Part shown: positions 33,063-43,653 of the stretch, piece after piece
Numbering within the stretch: position 1 is the stretch's first letter
How the letters are laid out: every line of letters starts with the position of its first letter
Assembly (NCBI RefSeq): GCF_900116255.1
Contig: NZ_FPAI01000007.1
Span: 62,001 to 126,000, forward strand
Direction: 5' to 3'
DNA: 64,000 bases
Source of the DNA: Halolactibacillus miurensis
Lineage (GTDB): Bacteria > Bacillota > Bacilli > Bacillales > Amphibacillaceae
The notes under the pieces: generated by a model
Seen by the model: the letters and a program-made list of their open reading frames with translations, nothing else
Databases searched by the model: none
What the model was told of the DNA's origin: nothing
Program-made: the position numbers and the translations under genes

Positions 33063-34208
33063 CTATTCTCTCATTTTCGGATCGAGTGCATCACGTAGAC
33101 CATCTGCTAGGATATTGAATCCAATCATGATGAGTGACATAACGATCGCTGGGAAAATCATGATGTATGGATTTACTTGAAGTGCTTTAAATCCATCGTT
33201 AATTAGTGTACCGAGCGATGTATCCGGCGCTTGTAGACCTAAACCGATAAAGCTTAAGAATGCTTCAAAGAAGATGGCGTTCGGAATCGTAAACATCGCA
33301 TTGATAATAATTAAACCAATTGTGTTTGGAATGAGGTGTTTCGTCAAAATTCGCGTATGGCTAGCACCTAATGTACGTGAAGCAAGCACGAATTCTTGTC
33401 CTTTAAGTTTTAAGACTTGGCCACGTACAATCCGGGCCATACCTGTCCAACCTGTAATCGTTAAGGCGATAATAATCGCCACAATACCAGGGTCTAAGAT
33501 CATAATCATTAAAATAACAACAACTAAGTTTGGAATCCCGATTAAGACCTCGATAATACGCTGCATAATGGTATCCGTACGTCCACCAAAGTAAGCAGAA
33601 ATACCACCATAAGCAACCCCAACAAGCATATCAATGAACGCTGCAACTAGGGCAATTAATAGCGAGATACGTGTTCCTAACCACACCCGTGTGAATAAGT
33701 CACGACCAAGTGTATCGGTACCAAACCAGAAGTACTCGTCGACACCTTGAGCCGCATATTTATCAAACGCATACTCAACAACAGCCAGTTCACCTGTTTC
33801 ATTGTTCGGCTCTTGTTTCACTTCAGCTTCAATAAACTCTGTATCTGGCTGTTGGAAACGGGCTAACGCGCGTTGTTCCGCTAATTCAATCGTATCAGCT
33901 TCAAATGTTTCTCGATTTTTACCATCAAGTCCCAACCAAGAGAAGTTCTCTAATCCTTGCACTTTAGGTGGCATTCTTGAGAGAGATAAGTCTTGATCAT
34001 CTAAGCCGTGTGAACTAAAGATAGGGCCAAAGATGGCCATTAAGACGATTAAAATTAAGACAATCATGCCAAATAAGGCACCTTTATTTTTTCTTAATCG
34101 CATCCAAGAATCTTGCCAGAAGGTCAAACTTGGACGATTAATTTTCTCACTTGTATCCTCACGGTCTTTCGCCATGACAAACAAGTCTTTATTTGGTTCG
34201 TTACTCAT
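33063..34208 (-). CDS. oppC: Oligopeptide ABC transporter permease OppC
   Basis: 381 aa with six membrane segments and the EAA-type loop ASRTLGASHTRILTKHLIPN. A long extracytoplasmic insert (about residues 75-145, rich in Glu and Gln) lies between the first membrane segment and WFGTDTLGRDLF. The start (ATG 34206-34208) shares one base with the oppB stop. The insert is longer than in many OppC proteins. Confidence 0.94.
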   Translation of the reverse strand: MSNEPNKDLFVMAKDREDTSEKINRPSLTFWQDSWMRLRKNKGALFGMIVLILIVLMAIFGPIFSSHGLDDQDLSLSRMPPKVQGLENFSWLGLDGKNRETFEADTIELAEQRALARFQQPDTEFIEAEVKQEPNNETGELAVVEYAFDKYAAQGVDEYFWFGTDTLGRDLFTRVWLGTRISLLIALVAAFIDMLVGVAYGGISAYFGGRTDTIMQRIIEVLIGIPNLVVVILMIMILDPGIVAIIIALTITGWTGMARIVRGQVLKLKGQEFVLASRTLGASHTRILTKHLIPNTIGLIIINAMFTIPNAIFFEAFLSFIGLGLQAPDTSLGTLINDGFKALQVNPYIMIFPAIVMSLIMIGFNILADGLRDALDPKMRE

Positions 34209-35137
34209 CAATCGTCACCTCCAGCTAAACGGATACGTGGATCGACTATACCGTAAAGTAAATCGATAATTAAAATAACTAAGATGAAGAAGAACGCAAA
34301 GAATAACGTTGTCCCCATAATAATTGAATAATCGTTTGTTAAAACACCACGTGTAAATTGTTCCCCTAAACCAGGAACCGAGAAAATCTGTTCAATAACA
34401 AGTGTCCCTGTCATTAAACTCACCGCCATTGGTCCCATGACGGTAATCAGTGGGATCAAAGCGTTACGTAACGCATGCTTAAAGATTAAAGCAAAATTTG
34501 ATACACCTTTCGCTTTCGCAGTGACCATATAGTCTGATCCCAATACCTCAATCATTTCTGTCCGTAAGAATCGTGAAGAAATGGCCATTGGGAAAATCGA
34601 AAGCGAAATGATTGGCATAATCATTTGCTCTGGTGTACCCCAGAATGCAATCGGGAGTAATCCCCATTTCACTCCGACAAAGTATTGCAGTAATCCTGCA
34701 AAAATAAATGAGGGAATTGAAATCCCTAATACGGAAACAATGTTTGCTCCATAATCAAAAATCGTATTGTGCTTAATTGATGCCAATAATCCTAATAACA
34801 TTCCAAAGAATGTTCCAATAAATAACGCCCAAATACCTAATTGCGCGGATACGGGAACACCGGCCATTAGAATACTCGTTACAGGTTGGTTTTTCAGTTG
34901 GAATGAGACCCCTAAATCACCTTGCACTAAGTTACCGATATATTTGAAATACTGAATTAGGATTGGCTGATCTAATCCATACTTCGCTTCAATGATCGCA
35001 CGTTGTGCGGCTGTCACCTTTTGTTCGGCAGTTAGTGGAGAACCTGGGAGCAACTTCATGAGGATAAATGAAAATGTGGCGATAATAAATAAAGTAATCA
35101 GCATGTATCCTGCTCGTTTTGCAATGTACTTACCCAT
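34208..35137 (-). CDS. oppB: Oligopeptide ABC transporter permease OppB
   Basis: 309 aa with six membrane segments, the N-terminal MGKYIAKRAGYMLITLF signature and the EAA loop TAKAKGVSNFALIFKHALRN. It forms the pore with OppC. AGGAGGG precedes the ATG. Confidence 0.95.
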   Translation of the reverse strand: MGKYIAKRAGYMLITLFIIATFSFILMKLLPGSPLTAEQKVTAAQRAIIEAKYGLDQPILIQYFKYIGNLVQGDLGVSFQLKNQPVTSILMAGVPVSAQLGIWALFIGTFFGMLLGLLASIKHNTIFDYGANIVSVLGISIPSFIFAGLLQYFVGVKWGLLPIAFWGTPEQMIMPIISLSIFPMAISSRFLRTEMIEVLGSDYMVTAKAKGVSNFALIFKHALRNALIPLITVMGPMAVSLMTGTLVIEQIFSVPGLGEQFTRGVLTNDYSIIMGTTLFFAFFFILVILIIDLLYGIVDPRIRLAGGDD

Positions 35138-35212
35138 AAATTTCCCTCCTAATCAATTTTATTGATTATTCTACAAGAAAGTTCAAACAATTCAAACTTT
35201 ATCTTAACACGG

Positions 35213-35252
35213 AAAAAGAGAGTATATGCCCTAAAAAGGCAGTACACTCTCT
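35213..35252 (-). terminator. Partial terminator between oppA and oppB
   Basis: AAGAGAGT...GCC stem with its complement and five T on the - strand, in the gap between oppA and oppB. It probably lets oppA be made in excess over the other subunits. Confidence 0.72.
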
Positions 35253-35290
35253 TCCAAGAACAAGTCTTGGCCTTCCGCAGCTGTTATTTT

Positions 35291-37006
35291 TTACTCTTCA
35301 ATGTAAGCGTATTTATATGTGAAATCTGCTCCCATTGGGTTAGAAATAACACCTTTTACAGATGGACGCCATAGATATGCACGAGAACGTTGGTATAGAG
35401 GTGCAATAGCTGCATCTTCCATTAATACTTTCTCAGCCTCTAAGAAGTTTTCATAGCGTGCTGTTAAATCTGTAATTAATTCATTATTTGCTTCGTGAAC
35501 TAACGTATCGTATTCTTCATTGTTGTAGTTCATTGTCATGTAAGGTGAATCTGATGTCCACATGTTCAACCATGTACTTGGATCAAGGTAGTCAGGACCC
35601 CAACCAGAGTTTTGGATATCATACTCACTGTTTTCATCACGTGAAATACGTTCTTCAAATGGTACAGATGTTACTTCAACAGTTAAACCTTCTAAGTTAC
35701 CTTCAAGTTGGTTTTTGATGTAAGCATCCATTTCCTGTGCAACTTCACTGTCACCACCAAGGTAACCAAGTTCTACAGTATCAGTGCCTAACTCTTCAAG
35801 TGCTGTTGCCCAGTATTCTTTTGCTGCTTCTTTATCTTCTACAATAAGATCGCCATTGATTTCACGGAAATCTTCACCAGTATCTGGGTGAGAAGTAAAG
35901 CTTGATGGTACCGCACCATTTGAAACTAATGAACCGTTTGCTAAGATAACATCAACAAGACCTTGCTTACCAATAGTCATCGCAATCGCTTTACGTACAT
36001 TAATGTTTGATAAAAATTCGTTGTCATGGTTAAACTTCAAGTAGAATAATACCGCTTCACCAAGTGTTCTGTAATCTTCAGTACCAGCATACTGTGCTAC
36101 ATACTCAGCAGATAAACCTGCGCGGTCAATTTCTCCCGTATTGTATAAGTTTACACCAGTACTAGTCTCTTTTACAATACTAACGTTGATATTTTCTAAT
36201 TTTACATTATCTTTATCCCAGTAATCTTCGTTTTTAACAAGTGTCCATTGGTTAGCATTTTCACCTGTTGGATTCCATTCAGTTAACACGAATGGTCCGT
36301 TATACAATAAGTTCTCTGAGTTAAGTGCGTAATCTGAACCCTTTTCAGTTACGAATGCTTCGTTCTGAGGTAGGTAAGTACCGAATGTTAATAAACTGTG
36401 GAAGTAAGGTACTGGCTTTTCTAAAGTAATTTTAAGTTCGTAATCACTTGTAGCCTCAACACCTAAAGTATCCACTTCTGCTTCGCCGTTTGAAATGGCT
36501 TCAGCATTTTTAAGCACACCGTTCATCATGAATGGACCGTATTCAGAACCAGTTTCTGGGTTCACGGCACGGCGCCATGCAAAAACGAAATCATGTGCTG
36601 TCACTGGGTCACTATTTGACCATACAGCATCTTCACGTAGTGTGACTGTCCACTCTAAACCGTCTTCAGAAACAACTGGGTCACCATCAGCAATCGCTGG
36701 AACTGGTGTTGTGTTTTCATCTAAACGATATAGACCTTCCATTGTTTCATTTAACCATTGGAATGCCACTGCATCCGTTGCCATAACAGAATCCATTGTT
36801 GGGATCTGTGATGCTTCGATTAAATTAAGTACTTGTTCTCCACTAGCTGAGCCAGCGTCATCAGAACCTGAATCGTCTTGTTCTGAATCTGAACCTCCAT
36901 CATTTCCACTATTGTCGCTGTCTGATGTATCATCTCCACCACACGCAACTAAAAACATACTCATGACTAATCCGAGGATTAGCAGCAATAAGCTCTTTTT
37001 CTTCAT
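35291..37006 (-). CDS. oppA: Oligopeptide-binding lipoprotein OppA
   Basis: 571 aa. The signal sequence ends in the lipobox LVAC with C22 as the lipidated residue. A linker of about 35 residues made almost only of Asp, Ser, Gly and Glu follows, then the solute-binding fold (ASQIPTMDSVMATDA; VWSNSDPVTAHDFVFAWRRA). It captures peptides outside the cell and passes them to OppBC. It is the first gene of the operon; its upstream region has two CodY-like boxes. Confidence 0.96.
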   Translation of the reverse strand: MKKKSLLLLILGLVMSMFLVACGGDDTSDSDNSGNDGGSDSEQDDSGSDDAGSASGEQVLNLIEASQIPTMDSVMATDAVAFQWLNETMEGLYRLDENTTPVPAIADGDPVVSEDGLEWTVTLREDAVWSNSDPVTAHDFVFAWRRAVNPETGSEYGPFMMNGVLKNAEAISNGEAEVDTLGVEATSDYELKITLEKPVPYFHSLLTFGTYLPQNEAFVTEKGSDYALNSENLLYNGPFVLTEWNPTGENANQWTLVKNEDYWDKDNVKLENINVSIVKETSTGVNLYNTGEIDRAGLSAEYVAQYAGTEDYRTLGEAVLFYLKFNHDNEFLSNINVRKAIAMTIGKQGLVDVILANGSLVSNGAVPSSFTSHPDTGEDFREINGDLIVEDKEAAKEYWATALEELGTDTVELGYLGGDSEVAQEMDAYIKNQLEGNLEGLTVEVTSVPFEERISRDENSEYDIQNSGWGPDYLDPSTWLNMWTSDSPYMTMNYNNEEYDTLVHEANNELITDLTARYENFLEAEKVLMEDAAIAPLYQRSRAYLWRPSVKGVISNPMGADFTYKYAYIEE

Positions 37007-37030
37007 CTTGGAAAGACCTCCCCTATTTTT

Positions 37031-37045
37031 AATTTTCTAAATATT
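37031..37045. promoter_or_regulatory. CodY-like box in the oppA leader
   Basis: AATTTTCTAAATATT matches the CodY consensus AATTTTCWGAAAATT with two mismatches, 25 bases before the oppA ATG. Confidence 0.5.
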
Positions 37046-37103
37046 CCGCAGATGAATAATACTGCAATTTGAATTATACTACCTTTTTTCAAATAATGCA
37101 CTG

Positions 37104-37118
37104 ATTTTTTAGAAAATT
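37104..37118. promoter_or_regulatory. CodY-like box at the oppA promoter
   Basis: On the - strand AATTTTCTAAAAAAT has two mismatches to the CodY consensus. It sits just upstream of the likely -35 region; a TATAAT lies at 37073-37078. Confidence 0.5.
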
Positions 37119-37315
37119 ATAAACATACAATATCAAAAGTGTTGATATAACAACTTTTACCGAAAATAAAATAGTCCTTTTTTACTATTGAACGTTCGGG
37201 TTTGAACTTGAATATAATGGCATTACTTATCTTTTCATTGGATGAATCCAATGCCATCAAGGGATTATTGATGACAGTCTTACATTTGTGTCTGTCTGTT
37301 TACGAATGATAACTT

Positions 37316-37325
37316 GTGGTATAAT
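37316..37325 (+). promoter_or_regulatory. Extended -10 promoter for the DUF3899 gene
   Basis: TG-G-TATAAT 33 bases before the ATG at 37358. Confidence 0.55.
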
Positions 37326-37357
37326 GAGTCTAGTTTTATTGAAGATGGAGGTAACAA

Positions 37358-37711
37358 ATGAAAAAACACATACAAGGCATTGCATTTTTATTACAACTGA
37401 TAGGTTTAGTTTTGTTTAGTCTTACAACTAGTGAATCGTTCTTAACCTTGTTTAATACGACCACATACATCTTTTTGTTTCATTTATTGATTTATTTATC
37501 TCTTGTTACACTGCATGCGCGGTTTTTTGACGGTTTTCTTTATGGCATGCATCGCGTTTTTAGAAGTAAAAACAGACCAGGATCAATGGAGACTGAGTTT
37601 CAACCTGTATCTGAAAAAATTAAACGGCCCGTTGTTCATTTTTTTAAATATCAAACCCTCTTCTTTCTGTTAAGTAATCTATTACTGTTAGTCTTTTATT
37701 TGCTTAATTAG
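37358..37711 (+). CDS. DUF3899 membrane protein
   Basis: 117 aa with three membrane segments and a central basic loop with F-x-G-F-L-Y-G-M-H-R-V-F-R. The loop and the position between oppA and trpS fit the DUF3899 family of Bacillaceae. GGAGG precedes the ATG. No function is known. Confidence 0.72.
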   Translation: MKKHIQGIAFLLQLIGLVLFSLTTSESFLTLFNTTTYIFLFHLLIYLSLVTLHARFFDGFLYGMHRVFRSKNRPGSMETEFQPVSEKIKRPVVHFFKYQTLFFLLSNLLLLVFYLLN

Positions 37712-37789
37712 TTTAGAAATGATGTTTCTATAGGGCAACAACTTCATTAACATAATCCGTGATTAAAAGATAATTTAAATTTCGAACAA

Positions 37790-37836
37790 AAAAATAAAAA
37801 ATGGCTCGGTCGTATCAACTACGACCGAGCCTTTCT
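37790..37836. terminator. Bidirectional terminator between DUF3899 and thioredoxin-like genes
   Basis: A perfect 11-bp GGCTCGGTCGT/ACGACCGAGCC stem with a 7-base loop and T-runs on both strands. It lies between convergent genes. Confidence 0.85.
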
Positions 37837-37898
37837 ATATTGTGACCGTCGTCTTCTTGCAATACAAAGTCAACAACTAGCCTTATTTAAGCATGCGT

Positions 37899-38138
37899 TT
37901 ATCTCTTGTCTACAATCAATTTTTTAATTGATTTGGCGGCAATAACTTTCCCTTCACTCACAACGTCGCCATCAATCACCAGTCCTGGTGTCTTTAATAC
38001 ACCTAACCGCGCAATTTCACCGTAATCTTCCACTTTTTCAATGGTTGCCTCTACATTCAAATCTCTAACAGCCTCTTCTGTGTTCTCCATTAATTTCTTG
38101 CAGTTTTTACAACCTGGTCCTAAAATTTTAATGTTCAT
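37899..38138 (-). CDS. Small thioredoxin/glutaredoxin-like protein
   Basis: 79 aa with the redox pair C10-x2-C13 in GPGCKNCKK and the cis-proline segment TPGLVIDG. This is the 'redox-active disulfide protein 2' type often found next to ArsP-like permeases. It probably reduces or passes on a thiol-bound substrate of the permease. GGAG precedes the ATG. Confidence 0.88.
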   Translation of the reverse strand: MNIKILGPGCKNCKKLMENTEEAVRDLNVEATIEKVEDYGEIARLGVLKTPGLVIDGDVVSEGKVIAAKSIKKLIVDKR

Positions 38139-38196
38139 CTGTCATTCTCCTTTTGTATATATATTTACCACACCTATTGATACGTGTGGATGTCGC

Positions 38197-39183
38197 TTAC
38201 ACATTTAAAAAGTTAAATAAGTAGCCTATCAATATAATCCCAACAAACATGATGAAAACAAACGCCACCATTAATTTACCTTTAACAACTTTACTTAACA
38301 TAATCAGTGATGGCAATGATAAGGCAACAACCGACATCATAAAGCTAAGAATCGTCCCAACACTTACCCCTTTTGCAATTAAAGCCTCAGCAATGGGTAG
38401 TGTACCAAAAATATCAGCATAAATCGGCATACCGATCACTGTCGCAATCACTACGGCAAATGGATTGTCTTCACCTAAGATTGAGGTAATCAAGCTCTCT
38501 GGAATCCAGTTATGAATAAGAGCCCCAATGAATACCCCTCCTAATACATACAGCCACACCCGTTGAAAGATTTCTTTCACTTGTTGAATAGAAAAATCAA
38601 TCCGGTCTTTTAGCGTTAATTCATCAAGCGGTTTATCCGACGCTGTTTCGTAACGCACAACGTCACGCCCAAGGTCTAATCGGTCAATAATATAACCACC
38701 AACAACAGCCAGTATTAATCCCACGACAACATATATGACGGAAAATTTAAGACCAAAGAAACTCATCAACATAATGAATGAAGCTAAATCAACCATAGGT
38801 GAGGATATAAGAAAACTAAACGTGACCCCAACAGGTAGACCACTTGACGTAAACCCAATAAAAATAGGGATGCTGGAACAACTACAAAATGGTGTGAGTG
38901 TTCCGAGTAACGCCCCTATCACATAGCCTAAAAAACCTTTTACATTTCCAAGTAAACGCTTCGTTCGTTCTGGTGGAAAATAGCTCTGAATATAAGAGAT
39001 AAAAAAGATAACGGCCGTCAACAATATGAAAATCTTGACCGTATCATATATAAAGAAATGGACACTTTCACCTATACGTGATGACATTGATAAACCAAAA
39101 ACACCCTCAACGAGCCACTCAACAAGGTCGTATAACCACGTCATTTTAAATAATTGATCATTCATCCACTGAAAGAAAACCAT
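38197..39183 (-). CDS. ArsP/YraQ-type permease (DUF318)
   Basis: 328 aa with about eight membrane segments and the hallmark TPFCSCSSIPIFIGF near residue 95, whose cysteines bind soft metal or organoarsenic substrates in ArsP proteins. A second half repeats the fold (GMPIYADIFGTLP). Its start shares one base with the arsR stop. It probably exports methylated arsenicals or a related thiol-reactive compound; the substrate is inferred. Confidence 0.88.
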   Translation of the reverse strand: MVFFQWMNDQLFKMTWLYDLVEWLVEGVFGLSMSSRIGESVHFFIYDTVKIFILLTAVIFFISYIQSYFPPERTKRLLGNVKGFLGYVIGALLGTLTPFCSCSSIPIFIGFTSSGLPVGVTFSFLISSPMVDLASFIMLMSFFGLKFSVIYVVVGLILAVVGGYIIDRLDLGRDVVRYETASDKPLDELTLKDRIDFSIQQVKEIFQRVWLYVLGGVFIGALIHNWIPESLITSILGEDNPFAVVIATVIGMPIYADIFGTLPIAEALIAKGVSVGTILSFMMSVVALSLPSLIMLSKVVKGKLMVAFVFIMFVGIILIGYLFNFLNV

Positions 39184-39548
39184 TATCTTCCCTCCTCCTG
39201 CTTTAATAAGTGAAGTAAGGCCTTAACTAATGGCTTGTCCGCTAATTCATAAACGGTGAATTTGCCTCTTTTTTCTTTTTGTACAACACCGCCACGTTCT
39301 AAAATTTTTAAGTGATGTGAAATCGTCGAGTTCGCAATGTCTAACGCATCGACCATCTCACAAAGACAGGCAGGCGCGATCGTTAAAAAGCTAATCAATC
39401 GCAGGCGCGTGTCATCGCCAAAGGCTTTAAATGTCTTGGCAAACAGCTGTCGAGTCGTTTCATCTTCTACGACTGATAATGTCTGTAATCCCGCTATGTA
39501 ATCGATCGCTAACTGGTCATTTTCTCTAATAACATGTTGATTTCCCAA
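39183..39548 (-). CDS. ArsR/SmtB family repressor
   Basis: 121 aa from TTG 39546-39548, which has GAGGGG nine bases upstream; a longer frame to 39602 exists. The winged helix-turn-helix reads ACLCEMVDALDIANSTISHHLKIL. C61-x-C63 in the recognition-helix region matches the As(III)-type metal site ELCVC of classical ArsR proteins. It should repress its own operon, with the permease and thioredoxin-like genes, until a soft metal binds. Confidence 0.9.
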   Translation of the reverse strand: MGNQHVIRENDQLAIDYIAGLQTLSVVEDETTRQLFAKTFKAFGDDTRLRLISFLTIAPACLCEMVDALDIANSTISHHLKILERGGVVQKEKRGKFTVYELADKPLVKALLHLLKQEEGR

Positions 39549-39573
39549 ATCATCATCCCCTCTCTTTTTAGAA

Positions 39574-39624
39574 AGTATATCACCATGTGAAGCATAACAC
39601 AACTACTTTTTTAGTTTTGTAGTT
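39574..39624 (-). promoter_or_regulatory. arsR promoter and likely operator
   Basis: TTGTGT (39597-39602), 17 bp, TATACT (39574-39579) on the - strand. An inverted repeat AACTAC-N12-GTAGTT at 39601-39624 touches the -35 box and is a good candidate for the repressor site. Confidence 0.7.
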
Positions 39625-39768
39625 TTGACTTTTTGATAACGCGACACTTTTTTGCTTCTCTAAAAAGCTTGTAACCTCTAGCGGTGTCTTAGCCACTTTG
39701 CCTTCACTTTATCTCCCTTCATGTTTTCTGTTATTTTCTTTTGTCATCGGTTGTGCTATAATTTTGTC

Positions 39769-40033
39769 ATTGAAAGATAACTCTGAATCTCAGAGCGATA
39801 ATTGTTATGACAAAGTTGGTTTATTATCCAAAGGAAACGTTAGCGAGCCTGGACGGTGTAAGCAGGTGTTTTAGGATGATAATGTGGGAACTTTTGAACA
39901 TGTGTTTAGAAATAAGCACCGTATTTCTGGCGTTAACAGACAAGTTGATCTCATGCATTTAGAGGTAACAAGGGTGGTACCGCGGTTTTATCGTCCCTTG
40001 GATACTTTTAGGCATGTTTTTTTGTTTTTATTT
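39769..40033 (+). promoter_or_regulatory. T-box riboswitch of trpS
   Basis: A 265-base leader starts after TG-C-TATAAT (39757-39762). Stem I has the AGCGAGCC and GGTGTAAGC conserved parts, and a TGG specifier codon at 39885-39887. The T-box AGGGTGGTACCGCG is at 39971-39984, followed by the terminator/antiterminator and a T-run. Uncharged tRNA-Trp binding should allow trpS transcription. Confidence 0.92.
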
Positions 40034-40066
40034 TTATCACAACAATTTGATACAAAGGAAAGGTGA

Positions 40067-41068
<1,002 letters not shown>

Positions 41069-41124
41069 GCAATAAGCTAATTATCTAGCCTGACACTATA
41101 ACGGCAATGCGACAGTCAATATGA

Positions 41125-41162
41125 AGAACGGACCGAGACAACGCTCTCGGTCCGTTCTTTTT
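41125..41162. terminator. Bidirectional terminator between trpS and yjbA
   Basis: A perfect 14-bp AGAACGGACCGAGA stem with its complement, a 6-base loop and a T-run. It lies between convergent genes. Confidence 0.88.
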
Positions 41163-41166
41163 AACG

Positions 41167-41895
41167 TTAATATTGAAAATGCTCAAAAGTTTCTTCAACG
41201 ACCGCCTCTTCGTATAACTCTTGGTAACAGGCATCAAGTGGCAACATGTTTTTAACTAATTCCTCGTGTACTGCTGTATACCCTGTCTTTAACTCTTCTA
41301 GAAAGCTTGGCCCGAAATCTTTTGCTGGTCGCTTTTTTAGTCGATAATACAGCGTCGTAAAATAAGTGAGCGCCTCATACTGTTCATTTAAGGTTAATTG
41401 TTCCAACATAAACAGCAACAAACTTTTTATTTCTCTTTCTTTACGCGTTAAGCCAACAAGGTGCGGATGCGTTAAATGATAAATCGAAGGCGTCTCTCGC
41501 TGTTTTTCTATTTGGTATTGACAAGGTTTAAGCGTTTGACACATGGTAAGGACTTGTTTTTCTTTAATCGGCGTGAGCCTCGATTTTAATAACGGGAAGT
41601 CATAACCTAACGTATCTATCGCCAATACCGCCGTTTGATCACAAATAATCGCACCAAAATCATAGCGATGGTGATGCTTATAGCTCGATTGAAACATACG
41701 CCGCATCAATTCTTTTGGAAGAGGCGCCAGACTCGTTTCAATAAGGTGAAAGGTCGAGGGTTCAAGACATAGGACGGGCAATGTCTGATACGTATCTAAA
41801 AAATCTCTTTTTCGCCATTCGTAATATGGACTGATCATTAATGGTTCTGTTTCCGCTTCAAACCAATTCACTTTGACGTGATGCACACAGGACAT
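41167..41895 (-). CDS. yjbA: YjbA family protein (DUF3603)
   Basis: 242 aa. It opens with VHHVKVNWFEAETEPLM and contains YDFGAIICDQ and a helical C-terminal half; this is the YjbA family, which always sits next to trpS in Bacillaceae. The mix of a beta-rich N-terminal and helical C-terminal domain gives no clue to activity. GGGAGG precedes the ATG. Confidence 0.88.
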   Translation of the reverse strand: MSCVHHVKVNWFEAETEPLMISPYYEWRKRDFLDTYQTLPVLCLEPSTFHLIETSLAPLPKELMRRMFQSSYKHHHRYDFGAIICDQTAVLAIDTLGYDFPLLKSRLTPIKEKQVLTMCQTLKPCQYQIEKQRETPSIYHLTHPHLVGLTRKEREIKSLLLFMLEQLTLNEQYEALTYFTTLYYRLKKRPAKDFGPSFLEELKTGYTAVHEELVKNMLPLDACYQELYEEAVVEETFEHFQY

Positions 41896-41940
41896 GACAA
41901 GTTCCTCCCTTTAGTCGTAGTATTTACAAGTTGGAGGTTT

Positions 41941-42144
41941 TTAATCCGAAAAATAGCGATCCAATCGTTTAATTCCAATGAGTACCATAAGTAAGCCAAC
42001 GAAAAATAATTGGCAGGTCGTTTGTTGCACCATAAATGTGACATACGTTTTTAGATCAAACGGTTGTGGCATGAGATTCAAATATAAAATAGCCATCACC
42101 CCACCTTGAACCATAAAACCAAACCCTATTAAAAAGACCACCAC
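41941..42144 (-). CDS. Small two-span membrane protein
   Basis: 67 aa starting with GTG behind AAAGGAG. Two hydrophobic stretches (about 2-24 and 43-60) with a short polar loop, then a basic end (GIKRLDRYFSD). No family recognised. It lies between yjbA and fabF and has a separate terminator upstream. Confidence 0.6.
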   Translation of the reverse strand: MVVFLIGFGFMVQGGVMAILYLNLMPQPFDLKTYVTFMVQQTTCQLFFVGLLMVLIGIKRLDRYFSD

Positions 42145-42212
42145 TTTTCCTAACTCCTTTAATCATTAGTGACTCACTTGCTGTATCTTATGACCAGAAC
42201 GCCTAGACTATG

Positions 42213-42260
42213 CAAAAAAAGTGTCCCGCTCATCTTAATCAAGACGAGAGACACTTTTTT
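42213..42260 (-). terminator. Terminator after fabF
   Basis: AAAAAGTGTC..CTC.TCTT stem with its complement and seven T on the - strand. Confidence 0.85.
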
Positions 42261-42284
42261 CGTTAAAATCATCCTATCATTTCA

Positions 42285-43526
42285 TTAATCATTAAATTTC
42301 TTAAAGACGAGACAAGCGTTATGCCCACCAAAACCGAGTGAATTACTCAGAGCATACGTGATGTCTTTTTTGCGTTTTGTATTGGCAACGTAATCGAGAT
42401 CACAGTCTGGGTCTGGTGTTTCCAGATTAATTGTTGGTGGGATGACACTATCCGTAATGGCCTTGATTGAGGCAATGGCTTCCACCGCACCAGCTGCCCC
42501 GAGTAAGTGACCGGTCATCGATTTCGTTGATGAAATCAATAACTGTTGACTGTGCTCACCAAACGCGCCTTTTATCGCTTCTGTTTCAAACTTGTCATTT
42601 AGCGGTGTACTCGTGCCGTGGGCATTAATATACTGAATATCTGACGGCAGAATACCTGCATCATTGATGGCCTGAAGCATGGCGCGCTTTGCCCCTTCAC
42701 CATGTGGTGCTGGTGCCGTAATATGATACGCATCTGCTGTTGCCCCGTAACCGACAATTTCTGCGTAAATGTGGGCCCCACGCTTTTTCGCATGTTCAAG
42801 TGACTCTAACACAAGAATACCCGCGCCTTCTCCAATGACGAAACCATCTCGGTTTTGATCAAAGGGACGACTTGCCGTTTTTGGATCTGGGTTTGACGAT
42901 AAAGCTTTTGCACTCGCAAAACCAGCGACGGCTAGGTTCGTAATCGGCGCTTCAGCACCACCTGTAATCATGACATCACTGTCACCACGCTCGATTACTT
43001 TAAATGCATCACCAATCGAATTGGTCCCAGTTGCACAAGCAGTTACTGTACATGAATTGATCCCTTTTGCTCCTAAGTGGATGGATATCTGACCAGCGGC
43101 CATATCAGGAATTAACATCGGTACGAGGAATGGGCTTACGCGACGATACCCTTTATCAACAAACTTGTGGAACTGTTCTTCATATGTCGTTAGTCCTCCG
43201 ATACCCGAACCAACCCATACACCCACACGTTCAGCATTTGTATCATCAATCGTTAATTTTGCATCTTCTACCGCTACCGTTGCTGCTGCGAGCGCATACT
43301 GAGTAAATAAATCCATTCGTTTGGCATCTTTTTTATCCATATATATTGTCGGATCAAAGTCGGTTAACTCCGCCCCCACTTTTGATGGGAAATCATCTGG
43401 GTTCACTTTCGTGAGTGGACCAACACCACTTACACCCGCGAGTAAATTCGACCATAACGTTTCAATTGTTGAGCCAATCGGTGTCATGGCTCCCATACCT
43501 GTTATAACTACACGATTTTTCGTCAT
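42285..43526 (-). CDS. fabF: Beta-ketoacyl-ACP synthase II
   Basis: 413 aa. The Cys-His-His triad is visible: C164 in [11 protein letters not shown], one His in NAHGTSTP and another in [11 protein letters not shown]. It condenses malonyl-ACP with acyl-ACP in fatty acid elongation. It follows fabH by 127 bases and shares its FapR-controlled transcript. Confidence 0.97.
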   Translation of the reverse strand: MTKNRVVITGMGAMTPIGSTIETLWSNLLAGVSGVGPLTKVNPDDFPSKVGAELTDFDPTIYMDKKDAKRMDLFTQYALAAATVAVEDAKLTIDDTNAERVGVWVGSGIGGLTTYEEQFHKFVDKGYRRVSPFLVPMLIPDMAAGQISIHLGAKGINSCTVTACATGTNSIGDAFKVIERGDSDVMITGGAEAPITNLAVAGFASAKALSSNPDPKTASRPFDQNRDGFVIGEGAGILVLESLEHAKKRGAHIYAEIVGYGATADAYHITAPAPHGEGAKRAMLQAINDAGILPSDIQYINAHGTSTPLNDKFETEAIKGAFGEHSQQLLISSTKSMTGHLLGAAGAVEAIASIKAITDSVIPPTINLETPDPDCDLDYVANTKRKKDITYALSNSLGFGGHNACLVFKKFND

Positions 43527-43653
43527 TGATTAATCCATCCTTTACTATCGAATTATTCTGTTACGCTCATTACATATAAAAGGGGTCGTTTATTCAGAAC
43601 TGTTTAGATACGCTTTTATCGAAAGAACACGTCAATGTAAACTTATGTTGAAA

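Noticed and set aside
36495-37040. 181-codon + strand frame opposite oppA
   Set aside because: Antisense shadow of the oppA signal and linker region with high Ser/Pro content and no ribosome site.
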